Shown one piece after another: positions 1 to 11,147 of a stretch of DNA of 64,000 nucleotides. Under the pieces are notes generated by a model that worked only from the letters and a program-made list of their open reading frames with translations, made no database searches and had not been told where the DNA came from. The position numbers and the translations under genes were made by a program. The first letter of the stretch is position 1, and each line of letters opens with the position of its first letter. Origin of the DNA: Vanessa cardui (Eukaryota; Arthropoda; Insecta; Lepidoptera; Nymphalidae); assembly GCF_905220365.1 (NCBI RefSeq), contig NC_061147.1:7440001-7504000 (forward strand). Direction: 5' to 3'.

Positions 1-131
1 ATGTTTTACACGTGTACGGTTTGCGTCAGAGATTATAATATATATTAATATATAATATATATATATAGTATTATATGTAAAATATTCAAAGTGTCTTATT
101 TAAAAAATAAGACAAATATACATACATCGCG

Positions 132-200
132 TTCGATTATCATTATATAGTGTAAAACAAAGTCACTTACCGCTGTCTGTCCCTATTTATGCTGAAGGTG
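132..200 (+). mobile_element. Helitron-like repeat fragment, second family
   Basis: TAAAACAAAGTCACTTACCG and CTGTCTGTCCCTATTTATGC also occur, in near form, at 30070. Confidence 0.4.
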
Positions 201-217
201 AAGAAGGCGGTTCGCTA

Positions 218-512
218 TTTTTTTTATGGTATAGGTTGGCGGACGAGCATATGGGCCACCTGATGGTAAGTGGTCACCATCATCCATGGACAATGACGCT
301 GTACGAAATATTAACTATTTCTTACATCGTCAATGTGCCACCAACCTTGGGAACTAAGATGTCATGTCCCTTGTGCCTGTAGTTACACTGGCTCACTCGC
401 TCTTCAAACCGGAACACAACAATACTGAGTACTGTTATTTGGCGGTAGAATAACTGATGAGCGGGTGGTATCTACCCAGACGGGCTTGCACAAAGCCCTA
501 CCACCTAGTTAA
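218..512 (-). mobile_element. SINE-C, full length
   Basis: The reverse copy runs from the T-run and ATGGTATAGGTTGGCGGACG to GCACAAAGCCCTACCACC. The element is A-tailed on its own plus strand. Confidence 0.85.
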
Positions 513-583
513 AATTTGAAATGAAATTTATTATTTATTGAACTAAAATCTAAACATCACTTTATATTGCGTCTGCAGCTATC

Positions 584-700
584 TTCAAATCAAATCAAAT
601 CAAATCAAATCAATTTTATTGAAGTAAACTTCACAATGAAGCGTTTTTGAATCGTCAATAATCAAATACTACCACCGTTTCGGAAAGCAGCTTCTAGCGA
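584..700 (-). mobile_element. LINE-D-related 3' end
   Basis: An (ATCAA)n-type tail is followed by TTTTATTGAAGTAAACTTCA and CTACCACCGTTTCGGAAAGC. It is the same subfamily as the copy at 21890. Confidence 0.75.
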
Positions 701-890
701 GAAGATAGATAGCTTCATCGTCTTTATCATATGATTCAATTTCACGCGTTTTATTATCACGATTCTTTACACATATATGCTCTACAATGTACTTTATGTT
801 TAGTATATATACAACTAAACTCTGTTCCTTTTTTAAATTGGTCCTAAGCATGAGTATAAGTAAACACTGCAACTTCAAATATTAGTCAAT

Positions 891-1364
891 TCAGCTGTAT
901 GGTACGTAGACCACGAATTAGAATTTCCCGAAATTTTACATATGATTGTGAAGGATAACCATTTTTAATGAAACTTTACAGGACATTCAGTAATGTATTT
1001 ATCTATGAAGTCGCACAGATGATATCGGTTGTATAACTTGTATATAACAATATTATAATATTAAGTATTTTGATTATTTATATATCTGAAAAAATAGGCC
1101 AACTCTTGTCCATGAAATACACACACTAAGATAAAAATAATCAGCTTGTTTGTTTTAGTTCGATCTATCTTGATATAAAAACAATTTAAGAACAATATAA
1201 ATAGTGGAATCTTTATATGTAAGAAGTAGCATCTTCATACATTCCTTTTTTAAATTTTAAAGTATTATTATTATCAGACAAATTTCGCTTAAAACGTTTT
1301 TAAACGGTAGGTATTAACGAATATGACGATTATTATGCATGAGAGAGATCTGCCAAAATTTCAA
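891..1364. other. Unannotated AT-rich stretch
   Basis: No repeat, frame or motif recognised before the GC-box cluster. Confidence 0.5.
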
Positions 1365-1400
1365 TGGGCGGGGCGCAGGGGCGTGTCCAGGGGCGTGGCT
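1365..1400 (+). promoter_or_regulatory. Three 12-bp GC-box/KLF-type sites in tandem
   Basis: Units of 12 bp start at 1365 (TGGGCGGGGCGC), 1377 (AGGGGCGTGTCC) and 1389 (AGGGGCGTGGCT). They match the GC-box and CACCC-box sites of Sp/KLF factors and stand out in AT-rich DNA 2.2 kb upstream of exon A. A promoter or enhancer role is inferred. Confidence 0.45.
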
Positions 1401-1980
1401 TGTCGGTTATTGACCCCTAGAGGATGCGATAACAAGCCTCTATATGGTGAGGTTTAGTAAGACCATTTGCAATTCTATGACCGCTAACTACGGAAATCCT
1501 TATTAAATACGCAATTAACGTTCTTAAGCTCTGGTATTAAAGTTCATAATGGCTTATCAATGTACCTCCGTTGTGCATGGTGTTCTTAAAGATCAGGTTA
1601 ATTTCTGTAAAGATAGCCTTAAAACTGTGTTTAAATTAAATTATGTTTGGACGACTTTTCCGGGTATGATTAAGTTATCGCCCCGACATTTTATGTTCTA
1701 TCCTTATATCATATCTTGGCGGTCTACAACACAGATATCGAATAACACTTTTTCAATAGTTTTTTTTTTTTTAATTTTCAACCAGCACGTGTCTAATGAT
1801 ACTCTGCCACAAATGATTATTATTCCATAATAGAAAAATAGTTTATTTAATATTTTAATCTATTACTTTTATACATTAATGTAGATACTATGAACTAGTA
1901 TAGAATATATATATACATATATATGTGTTTACATGGCAATTAATTTTGAATGCCTACTTTTCTAAAGAATTTCTAATACT

Positions 1981-2192
1981 TGGCGGTAGGGCTTCGTGCA
2001 AGCCCGTCTGGGTAGGTACCACCCACTCATCAGATATTATACCGCTAAATAACAGCACTCAGTATTGTTGTGTTCCGGTTTAAAGGGTGAGTGAGCCAGT
2101 GTAATTACAGGCATATATAAGGGACATAACATCTTAGTTCCCAAGGTTGGTGGCACATTGACGATGTAAGGAATAGATAATATTTCTTAAAA
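1981..2192 (+). mobile_element. SINE-C, 3' truncated
   Basis: TTGGCGGTAGGGCTTCGTGC to GATGTAAGGAATAGATAAT; it lacks the last 90 bp. Confidence 0.85.
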
Positions 2193-2391
2193 CTTCATCA
2201 ACTATATGAATGCAGTTATGAACGCTTGCTAAAGATATGTATCTATCAGGGGGGTAGATAGGATATACATACACATCGCATTATAGATTCGTACTCGTGC
2301 TGTTTATTAAAATTGACTATCAATCCGACCCGACTTTCCACGGGAGCAAATAATTATTATAGAAAATAAATTGACAGACATTAAGAGCCTT

Positions 2392-2498
2392 TAAGTATCC
2401 CACTTCCGGGCTCTCTCTTCTCTCTTTGAAGAGAATGTTTTTGGAACATATACCACGCTGTTCCAATTCGGATTGGTGGAATTTTCAAGTCCAATTTG
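2392..2498 (-). mobile_element. SINE-B fragment
   Basis: TTTGAAGAGAATGTTTTTGG and CACGCTGTTCCAATTCGG identify the 3' half of SINE-B in reverse. Confidence 0.6.
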
Positions 2499-2818
2499 AC
2501 ATACATATAATTTTTTCTTCTATAGGAATAATATAAATTTCGATCATCAGTTTATTTTAGAATAAGATGATAACTTCCGGAGACAACCCCCTTCATACAA
2601 ACAAACAAATTATAGGTACCTCTTTATAGTATTAGTATAATATTTCAAGGCATAATATTTTTCTTATCGAATTTATCATTTTTATACCTAAACAAATTTA
2701 TGTGTTTATTATATATGCACTTCTTATAAATAAATTGATAAAAAAAATAAATACAAATGAAAAAGTTAAAATGAAAATTTTATTTAGGTATATATATTTG
2801 CTTAGCCTTATAAAACAA

Positions 2819-3010
2819 TCAATCAAAAAATCAAAATAAACTTTATTCAAGTGGGCCTTTACAAGCACTTTCGAATCGTCAATTAACAATTAAGTGAAGC
2901 TACCACCGGTTCGGAAAATAGATTCTACCGAGAAGAACCGGCAAGAAACTCAGTAGTCACTCTTTTTCAACATTTGAAAAATACAATCATATTAGTTAAA
3001 TACAATTATA
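2819..3010 (-). mobile_element. LINE-D 3' end
   Basis: The reverse copy has ATAAACTTTATTCAAGTGGG, CTACCACCGGTTCGGAAAAT and AAGAACCGGCAAGAAACTCA; only 3' UTR remains. Confidence 0.8.
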
Positions 3011-3252
3011 TAAGTATGTAATGTAATTATGATAATAAAGATCATGAGAGCTCTCGGAGGTTTAAAATTAAAAATTAGTTAAATAATCCAAATATAGCTA
3101 CGAAAAGTCTTATATGAAAAATTATTACATCAAAATCTGTCAAGACTTTTAATCGAAGTATTATGAACACACTTCAAAGTTTTATATTGATATATGACAA
3201 ATACTTGTTACATAGGTATGTTGATTATAATATTATGTATTTATTGTTTCAG

Positions 3253-3626
3253 ATGCTGGAAAGAATAAACTCGGACGAATGCGTTGCTATAAAATTAATA
3301 GTAAAAAAAATTGTACCCGTCATAAGATGTACTTAGTGCAATATTATATCAATTAATTATAATAATAATTTAAATGGATTCAAATCAATTGAACGGTGAT
3401 TTTGTATAAACATATTATTTAATATTATTATTATATTATTAATAATTGATGAAGTGTTTCTGTCATAAATGTTATTGGATAAGTGAACTGTGCTAAGTGA
3501 ATACAACAACAATGACTTGAACTTAAATAAAATAATAATTTATTTATAACATAAAAGTGACATGATAGTATAAAAGTGAAGCAAGATTGAAGTGTTTTCA
3601 AGTGTTTGTGATAAAATGCGGTATTT
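3253..3626 (+). other. Probable 5' untranslated or promoter region of exon A
   Basis: A pyrimidine-rich tract ending TTATTGTTTCAG at 3252 could be a splice acceptor for a 5' UTR running to the ATG at 3627. The stretch is AT-rich, with several upstream ATGs that open only short frames. No convincing TATA box or initiator decides between a spliced UTR and a start here. Confidence 0.3.
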
Positions 3627-3630
3627 ATGA
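3616..3630 (+). promoter_or_regulatory. Short upstream ORF overlapping the exon A start codon
   Basis: An ATG at 3616 opens four codons and its TGA (3628-3630) overlaps the main ATG (3627-3629) as ATGA. If transcribed, ribosomes starting here would stop on top of the main start, a layout that can limit or couple translation. The effect is inferred. Confidence 0.4.
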
Positions 3631-3803
3631 GTGACTGTTGCGAACAGAGCTGCGGGATGTACACCACGTGGTACAGCCGCGGGGAGGGTGGTATGCACCA
3701 CCACCAGATGGGGCAACTGTACCACGGCGCGCCCATGATAAAGACCGAGGCGGGGGTGAACAGTGACTGCATGATGGCGGTCGATTACGCTCCACCGATT
3801 AAG
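3627..3803 (+). CDS. Alternative first coding exon A of a putative transcription-regulator gene
   Basis: The ATG at 3627 opens 59 codons ending at AAG, followed directly by a good splice donor (GTTAGT at 3804). The codons are GC-rich and non-repetitive in an AT-rich setting, as expected of coding sequence. The peptide is rich in Met, Cys, His, Tyr and Gly, with HHH at residues 24-26 and IKTE at 38-41, which fits the SUMO-acceptor pattern (hydrophobic-K-x-E). No folded domain is visible, so it looks like a disordered N-terminus. The exon ends in phase 0 and joins in frame to the exon at 57981 after a 54 kb intron. The untranslated part may start at an acceptor-like site near 3252 (pyrimidine tract plus CAG), or transcription may begin nearby; the sequence does not decide. 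A four-codon upstream ORF overlaps the start. The gene identity is not established; rotund-like is only a guess. Confidence 0.72.
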
Positions 3804-3904
3804 GTTAGTCCAGATCATTTTATAATTAATACAGTTAAGTGTGTACAGTAAGTAACATTGTAATAATTGATATACTTAACACTTCAGGATCATTGTATTA
3901 ACTT

Positions 3905-4150
3905 GGAGGTAGGGCTTTAGGATAGGGTACGGAGCATGGGTAGATATCACCCACCCAGGTGAGTGAGCCAGTGTAATTACAGGCTCAAGGATACGTCTTA
4001 GTTCCCAAGGTTGATGGCGCATTGGCGTAAGGAATGGTTAATATTTCTTACAGTGCCAACAGTCAACAACGCCCATAGGTAAGGGCGTTGTTAACTACTT
4101 ACCATCAAGTCACCCATACGTGCGCCAACATACGCCATTAAAAAAAAAAC
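3905..4150 (+). mobile_element. SINE-C, diverged, in the start of the long intron
   Basis: GGTAGGGCTTTAGG, GTGAGTGAGCCAGTGTAATT and an A tail near 4140-4150 show a full but shortened copy 100 bp downstream of exon A. Confidence 0.8.
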
Positions 4151-4228
4151 GAAAGTCCTATGCTAAGTGATTTGACACTTGTTACAATCCTGTTCCTCCT
4201 AAACAGATGTAAAAAAATAGACCTACTA

Positions 4229-4472
4229 GACGACCTCCGTGGTCGAGTGGTGTTTACACCGGTTTGTGACCACTCCGAGGTCCTGGGTTCGATTCCCAGG
4301 CGAGTCGATGTAGATTATCATTTGTTTTCTATGTTGTCTTGGGTCTGAGTGTTGGTACCGTCGTTACTTCTAATTTTCCATAACACAAGTGCTTTAGCTA
4401 CTTACATTGGGATCAGAGTAATGTATGTGATGTTGTCTCATATTTATTTATAATTTATTTAAAAAAAAAAAA
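4229..4472 (+). mobile_element. SINE-A, near full length
   Basis: The tRNA-like head has box A (GTGGTCGAGTGG) and box B (GGTTCGATTCC). The conserved body ends GATGTTGTCTCATATTT, then poly-A. It is Pol III-type and non-autonomous. Confidence 0.85.
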
Positions 4473-4560
4473 ACTTATATCGTCGGAAGACAACAATTTT
4501 TAAAAATAGAATAATATTTAGACCAAATAATACAATGACCAGTATTTTTACTAGACTAGA

Positions 4561-4890
4561 ATAGGCTATTTGACAATGCGAAAAATAAATTGTGAATTAT
4601 TGTAATCAGTGTAGATTATGACTTTAAATATGATTATTTACTAACGAAAGTTGAAAATAATACTGAATTTCTTCAAAAATCCATAAATAAAAATGCATTT
4701 TTTCAAACGTTTGTCACGTGACTCAAAACGCTCCTGATTGGCCGGGCTTATGATGAAGTCGCTAAATATAGAATTATTAATATGATATTTTTCGGCAAAT
4801 ATGTACTAGAAATAAACAACCCAACTTTTACTGGGCTACTTAACCTCAAATAATATAAAATGGATCTTAAAACCAGTCAAATAGCCTATA
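4561..4890. mobile_element. MITE-like element with 14-bp terminal inverted repeats
   Basis: ATAGGCTATTTGAC at 4561-4574 is repeated inverted at 4877-4890. The interior is non-coding, with GTCACGTGAC and TGATTGGCC motifs. The size and ends fit a non-autonomous DNA transposon. Confidence 0.5.
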
Positions 4891-5451
4891 ACTCGCAAAT
4901 TTTTGATTACTAATACAATTAATTTCGTTCGACGAAACGAAACTTGATGCGTTACGTAATACGGAGCGCAGAATAAGATTAAATCTTGATTTATTTATAA
5001 GAAGAACTAACAAGTATTACGTTTATGTTTTTTATAAACACCTTTTTCTCATATAAAAGAATCCTATTCCGCGAAAAACTTGTAAAGCAGTATTTGTAAA
5101 AACTAAGCTATGCCTCGAGTTACATTCACTCCATCCCGCATCAATGCGTAAGTTGCGTTACTAAGGCTGAGCAACCAGTAAAGCTTTGCTGTACAAAGCT
5201 ATTTCACATATTTTTCACATTAGAATTCATTATATTATTCTATTTTAACTTATTGACTTTATTTAGCCAGCTAATAAATATGATCGTCTCTTTCAGCGTC
5301 AATTAAATATAACCTTCATCATAATTCTTGATAATATACTTCAAATTTTTTTTTAAACATTACGTATACCACTGCATTTATGTCATCAGTAATTTAAGCC
5401 ATATCCTACATTGACACAGCATCAACGACTTTGAGGACTATGATGTTATGT

Positions 5452-5637
5452 ACAGTCGGGGTAAGAAAAGGTTCGTCACCAAAAGATCTACTTTTGTGTG
5501 CTCAGTATGAGCGATAATCTGCTTTACAGATCGAGAATGACATATGGCGTCGCAACGATTCGATGTTTAGATTCAAAAGGTACTAAGTGATAAAGAAATG
5601 AATTTGAAAACTGACGAAGGTTTTCTTACTCTTATCT
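5452..5637 (+). mobile_element. MITE family 1, copy 1
   Basis: It starts TACAGTCGGGGTAAGAAAAG and ends ACGAAGGTTTTCTTACTC. The ends are imperfect inverted repeats around about 130 bp shared with the inverted copy at 59872-60064. The TA-type ends suggest a mariner-like non-autonomous element. Confidence 0.6.
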
Positions 5638-5639
5638 CA

Positions 5640-5745
5640 CAGTTATATTGGCTCACCTATCCTTCCATATTTTCCATTTTCCAAACAGAACAACACTGGG
5701 CAGGCATTTACCCAGACGGTTTTCCACTAAGCCTTAATCTTATTG
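5640..5745 (-). mobile_element. SINE-C fragment
   Basis: GTTATATTGGCTCACC and TTACCCAGACGG match a worn reverse copy. Confidence 0.45.
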
Positions 5746-6186
5746 ATCAATAACGATTCCTGTTATAATAGTCAAGAATTAATTTACTTTCTAATGACTT
5801 CATGGTCAGAATTCAGCAAATGAATATAATTATCTGTGTACATCTCATCATATATCTTTGTATATCTCCCGTAACGTGGTGGTGAGCATGCCTTAAATGC
5901 GTTTAATGAGATAGTTCCGTTCCTATTAGGTTTGGCTCGACAGACAGACACTACTCTTATCATTCGATATAGGGAGTAAAAACGCATAGTATAGATCTTT
6001 AAATAGTACATTTTACATTCCAATCGGAAGCTATAATATGTTTGTGAGTTCATTAACCTTATAATTTTTTCTTCTTTGCATCTTATTCTGGTATAACCGA
6101 TGCGCGCTTAGATCTTCTGAATAGAATAAGTACGTAAAATTCACCAGGTATAAAACTTAAATTGTTATATTATATATATAAATAAC

Positions 6187-6728
6187 GGCTGATTGTGGGT
6201 TCAAACCCCGGTAAGCACCACTGAATAAACAACTGCCTGTAAATTCCCACTGCTGGGCTAAAGGCCTCCTCTCCCTTTGAGGAGAAGGTTATTGGAACAT
6301 ATTATACCACGCTGTTGTGTTGTGTTGTGTTAGGTTAGTGGAATACACATGTGGCAGAATTTCTATGAAATTTGTCACATGCAGGTTTCCTCACGATGTT
6401 TTCCTTCACCACTGTTTAATCATCGGTGCTTGCCTGGGTTTGAACCTACAATCATCGGTTAAGATGGGCCATCTCGACTCACTAACCACTGAATATTCAT
6501 GTGCTTAATTTGTGTTTATAATTCATCTCGTACTCGACGGTGAAGGAAAACACTGTGAGGAAAGCTGCATGTGTCTAATTTCATAGAATTTTTGCCACAT
6601 GTGTCTTCCGACCAACCAACCCGCATTGGAACTGCGTGGCGGGATATGTTCCGAACCTTCTTCTTAAAATGAGAGAGGAGGCCTTAGCCCAGTGGGAAAT
6701 TCACAGGCTGCTGTTTTCGTTGTTGTTG
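6187..6728 (+). mobile_element. SINE-B interrupted by a second, inverted SINE-B
   Basis: The head (6187-6227) and the rest (6485-6728, ending in a GTT-rich tail) are parts of one + strand copy. They are split by the inverted copy at 6228-6484, with an 11-bp duplication at the junctions. Confidence 0.75.
6228..6484 (-). mobile_element. SINE-B inserted inside another SINE-B
   Basis: The reverse copy, with part of the tRNA-like head deleted, is flanked by ACCACTGAATA at 6217-6227 and again at 6485-6495. Confidence 0.8.
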
Positions 6729-6955
6729 TAGTGACATATATGTATACTATATATTTACCTGTTAAAATGTTTAAAGTTTTTATCCGCATTTAACTGCCTC
6801 GTCCAGCTTGATACAGGGCAACAGATATCGAGGTTCTGATTCAGTCCCTAGATCAGGCTGATAAATTAAATAGGCTATAGAAGACATTCTCAGTCACAAC
6901 CCAAAGACTGTAAGTTGGAAGTGTACAGGCCTATACATCGGTAAGCAAGAAAAGT

Positions 6956-7197
6956 TTTTTTTTTTTTTTATAAATATGAGACAACATCACATACATTACT
7001 CTGATCCCAATGTAAGTAGCTGAAGCACTTGTGTTATGGACAATCAGAAGTAACGACGGTACCACAAACACCCAGACCCGAGCAACATGGTAAACTAATG
7101 GTAATCTACATCGACTCGGCCGGGAATCGAACCCGGGACCTCGGAGTGGCGTACCCATGAAAACCGGTGTACACACCACTCGACCATGGGGGTCGTC
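6956..7197 (-). mobile_element. SINE-A, near full length
   Basis: The reverse copy has a poly-A tail on the left and GACGACCCCCATGGTCGAGT as its head on the right. The chance frame inside it is not a gene. Confidence 0.85.
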
Positions 7198-7199
7198 AA

Positions 7200-8350
7200 A
7201 AAGTTGTTAGTCTTTAAGCTATTGGATCTCATTGGATTATGAGAGTGACTGAACAGAAATTTGCTCTTAACAATGGTGACCGCTAATCGTGGTTGTATTT
7301 TACCAGAATATTTATATTTATACGATTACACGACTAGCACTGGTTAGGCCTTTGGAGAAACATCATAAGAAGGTACTATAAAATTGTAGATGTTTAAAAT
7401 ATTTGCTTTAAAATCAATGTCATAATGCGACCTCCATGGAACATTCATTAAAACTTCTTTTCGTCTATTACAAATTCAGTCTAAAAATTACAGTTTATAT
7501 TTAAGCTTTCAATTGATTTCATTCATCATCATGCATAAATTATTTAACATTTAGATGACAGAGGTAAAGTCTATTTAAAATAGATTTTTCATTTTCTATT
7601 TAAAATGTCTCTGTAAATTTTTTTTCGTATTGAAGAGAATAATTGAAAGATTAGATGAATTAAATGCAACAAATGAAAGGCCTACTGCGAAACGGATGGT
7701 CGATTATGACTGTGAAATTTTGATTCAGCAGTTAAATAATTAAATAATTAATTTTACGATGAAATTATCCATACCCAAGTAGACATATTTCTCTTTTATA
7801 CTAATGAATCAATTATAGGTAATAATAATTATTATTATTATTACCTAAATGTTTTTGTGCAATGCATCTGTCATTTGTTTTATTAATAAATTTGAACCGT
7901 GCGAAGCCGGGACGGGTCGCAATTAAACTGCGTTAGATTTCAATAACAATTAAATTTTAATCAAGAGACATATTCATTAATTAGCTTTGGTTTATATTAT
8001 ATAATGAAAGTGATTATAAATAACAAATTTATAATCTTAAACGAATCATTTTAATTAAAAAAATAAAATCCAATCACCGAAAAGGAAACAAAACGAGATA
8101 AACATTTCAAATAACAACACCGCAATTACTCTCCCAGCATCCACAACCGATCGGGATGCTTCCACGATCTTCAGCCGTTATCTTAAACTTTAATTACACC
8201 GCCGATGTTTACTCGTTTCGCAGATATGTCAAAGTTACCTGTTGTAAATCTACACATAGCAGAGTTAATGCGGCTCCGGAGAGGATGGGAAATAATCGGG
8301 ACCTAAGAGCAATCTTGAATTCATTTACTTCGAAAGAGCGTAGGTATCAT
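7200..8350. other. Unannotated AT-rich stretch
   Basis: Nothing recognised apart from the small palindrome at 7817 and a short, slightly GC-richer piece near 8130-8340 whose 72-codon frame runs into a LINE tail. Confidence 0.5.
7817..7846. repeat. Short palindrome AGGTAATAATAA...ATTACCT
   Basis: A 30-bp AT-rich inverted repeat made of AAT/ATT units; probably simple-sequence DNA. Confidence 0.5.
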
Positions 8351-8357
8351 CGCGTTC

Positions 8358-8535
8358 AATTCAAATCAAAATAAACTTTATTCAAGTAGGCTTTTACGAG
8401 CACTTTTGAATCGTCATTTAACAATCAAGTGAAGCCACCACCGGTTCCGAAAGTAGATTCTACCGAGAAGAACCGACAAGAAACTCAGTAGTTACTCGTT
8501 TTTCAACATTAAAAAAATACAGTCATATTAATAAT
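8358..8535 (-). mobile_element. LINE-D 3' end
   Basis: The reverse copy has ATAAACTTTATTCAAGTAGG and AACCGACAAGAAACTCAGTA. Confidence 0.8.
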
Positions 8536-8551
8536 TGGCATTCAATTCAAA

Positions 8552-8690
8552 TCATTTTATAATAGTTTTCTATGTTGTCTTCGGTCTGGGTGTTTGTACC
8601 GTCGTTACTTCTGAATTTCCATAACACAAGTGCTTTAGCTACATTTGGATCAGAGTAATGTAGGTGATGTTGTCCAATATCTATCTATAC
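8552..8690 (+). mobile_element. SINE-A, 5' truncated
   Basis: Only the body remains, from TTTTCTATGTTGTCTTCGG to GATGTTGTCC. Confidence 0.75.
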
Positions 8691-8830
8691 ATATAATAAA
8701 ATTGGAGTGTCTGTTTATAATATTAAAAAAGCCCTTTTTTACTCAACGCATGTGTATGTATACAGTGCATATACCAAAATAACAATTTTTACAATTTCTG
8801 TTTGTCTGTTAGAATATCTGATGAGTTTAG

Positions 8831-8880
8831 TACCAGTATCTACTCTGATGAGCTTGCACAAAGTCCTACCCCTAATTAGT
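8831..8880 (-). mobile_element. SINE-C fragment
   Basis: TGATGAGCTTGCACAAAGTC matches the 5' end of the element in reverse. Confidence 0.4.
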
Positions 8881-8947
8881 TATTTATAGGTTCTACTTTT
8901 ACTTTGACATATAAAAATTAATATATGTTTTATTTTATTTTTGAATG

Positions 8948-9085
8948 AGACGAGATGGCCAGTGGTATGGTATGAACGCGTGCATTGCGTCTTATGGAAC
9001 CACCGGATATCCAAGTGCTTAATTGGTGTTTATCATTCCTCGGTGGTGAAGGCAAACATCGTCAGGTAACCTACACGAGGACTAG
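8948..9085 (+). mobile_element. SINE-B, 3' truncated
   Basis: GACGAGATGGCCAGTGG, GAACGCGTGCAT and GGTGAAGGCAAACATCG identify a diverged copy lacking its 3' half. Confidence 0.6.
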
Positions 9086-9089
9086 GAAC

Positions 9090-10780
9090 CTAGGACAATT
9101 ACAGTCTGTTATTACATTTTACTATATTTTATTTGTATTGTCTATGTAGTTTATTTTATTGTAATATAAATGTATATGATTGAAATGACAGAGGCCTGCC
9201 TTACTGCCAATAAATCCAGACTAACTGTTTGAAATACCATGATTTTACATATTATCGGTCCTAGGTATATCCTGAAATATAATTCAGTCCTCCTTCCTGC
9301 TTTAAATTATATATCTTCCAATATACTAATACTATTGACCATTTTAAATAATAACAATAAACATTTATTATAAATGTTATAAATGTAATACTCATTTTAA
9401 AAATAGAAAGAAATACAAAAATGATGTAACGATGTTTTAATTGCGGACATTCGAAATTCGAATTCTTTTTTTTTTATTTACAAAAAAACAAATGCACGAC
9501 AGCTAACCTGTTTACAGCATTCGTATAAACTGCAAAATTAAATACAAGAAATGTGTTACAAGCATTTAATTTGTTTTTATTTAAGCTACTTGACTTGACT
9601 TTATAAAGCGCTAAATCTATCACTTGTGTTAATTTAAACAATGACATTCTGTATTTTTATCATTTCTGTATTCATTTTAAGGTTTAGAAAATTAGACCCA
9701 CAGAAGAGAATACCACAAGAAATGATTTGAACAGAATACAGCTTTAATTTGTTTAATTTCTGTTTATCTTATAAAGCGCTTTAGCGCTGAAAAATTACGT
9801 TATTACACTTAAGTATGTTTGGTACCAATGCAATGCCAAAATTGGAACATAATATGTAGGTACTTTGTTACAAGGCGAAATTTTAATTACACAAACATAT
9901 ATTCAATTAAATCAATTAATAACCATTACTAGTAATCTTTTTATAATACATACTATATACACAACATGTCTACTCTGTACTTAAGTATGAATGCTCAGTT
10001 AACTGAGTCATTGAAATACTCTTTCAAACGAAGTGCATGCATTGCATTTGAGTCAGTATTTTCATTCTATGCGTGTCAATTGTAGATTTTTCATACTCTA
10101 GCAAACAGTAACTTTGCCTGCATATGTAACGTAAATAAAAATTATTATTAAATAAATATATATTTTTATTTATTTATAGAATAAACCTTAAGTAACCTAA
10201 AAAAATTAATGAAAAAATAATAAACTATATCATAGTAATTTTAATGTTATTGTTTTTTAAATTATATTGAAAATAAAGTATTCCACGATCGAAAGCTTTT
10301 CGAAAATAAGTAATTAGATTACTCCTTAAGTAAAACATTATTTTCTTACTTGAATACTATTCAACTTTAATTAACAACGAAAGAATTTTAATACTAAAAT
10401 TACTTAAAGCGAGTCGAAGGTACAGTCGTACTTTAGAATATTATTAATACTTTAAGATATATAAATACCAGACAGAGAAACATTCTAGATCATTCCGAAT
10501 ACCTTTCAAGTAATTAAAGATTCCTTTTTTTATTGTTTAAGCAAAGATCGATATATATTTAACATAAATCGCGAGACGGCCAGACAGCATGTTTGCACGT
10601 CTCAGACTCTTAATTATATCTAGACTACTAGTTAATAATTGAATTTATAATTTTATATTATTATTTGAGATACCCATTGCTTTCAAGTAATCAGGTGACT
10701 TTAATTGAGCTTCTAGCAAACCCGTCTTAGTACCACATATAGGTATCATATATTAATCACTATCACAGCATTAATACTTA
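9090..10780. other. Unannotated AT-rich intron
   Basis: Long AT-rich sequence with poly-T runs; no repeat family, frame or regulatory cluster seen. Confidence 0.5.
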
Positions 10781-10844
10781 GCTATTGTTGTGTACAATTT
10801 CCTTAAAAAATATAGTTGTTGTTTGAAATTAATAAGTTTAGGTA

Positions 10845-11147
10845 ACAACAACAACAGCCTGTAAATTCCCACTGCTGGGCTAAAGGCCTCCTCTCCCTTT
10901 AAGGAGAAGGTTTTTGGAACATATTCCACCACGCTGTTCCAATGCGGGTTGGTAGAATGTACATGTGGCAGAATTTCTATGAAATTTGTCAAATGCAGGC
11001 TACCTCACGATGTTTTCCTTCACCGCTGAGCACGAGATGAATTAGGAAGACAAATTAAGCACATGAATCAGCGGTGCTTGCCTGGGTTTGAACCCGCAAT
11101 CATCGGTTAAGATGCACGCGTTCTAACCACTGGGCCATCTCGACTCA
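10845..11147 (-). mobile_element. SINE-B, full length, with long flanking duplication
   Basis: The complete reverse copy runs from the (AAC)n tail to the head GAGTCGAGATGGCCCAGTGG. It is flanked by near-identical sequence at 10783-10844 and 11148-11210, far longer than the usual SINE target duplication. Confidence 0.85.

Noticed and set aside
1549..1830. 93-codon frame downstream of the GC boxes
   Set aside because: The peptide is hydrophobic and low in complexity, with no splice support or family likeness; it ends in an AT-rich tract.
3431..3818. Two reverse-strand frames opposite exon A (113 and 92 codons)
   Set aside because: They overlap exon A and its leader; the + strand reading has a good splice donor and phase agreement, so these are shadows.
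4229..4310. tRNA gene suggested by box A and box B
   Set aside because: The arms do not fold as a proper tRNA and the sequence continues into the conserved SINE-A body; it is a SINE head, not a tRNA gene.
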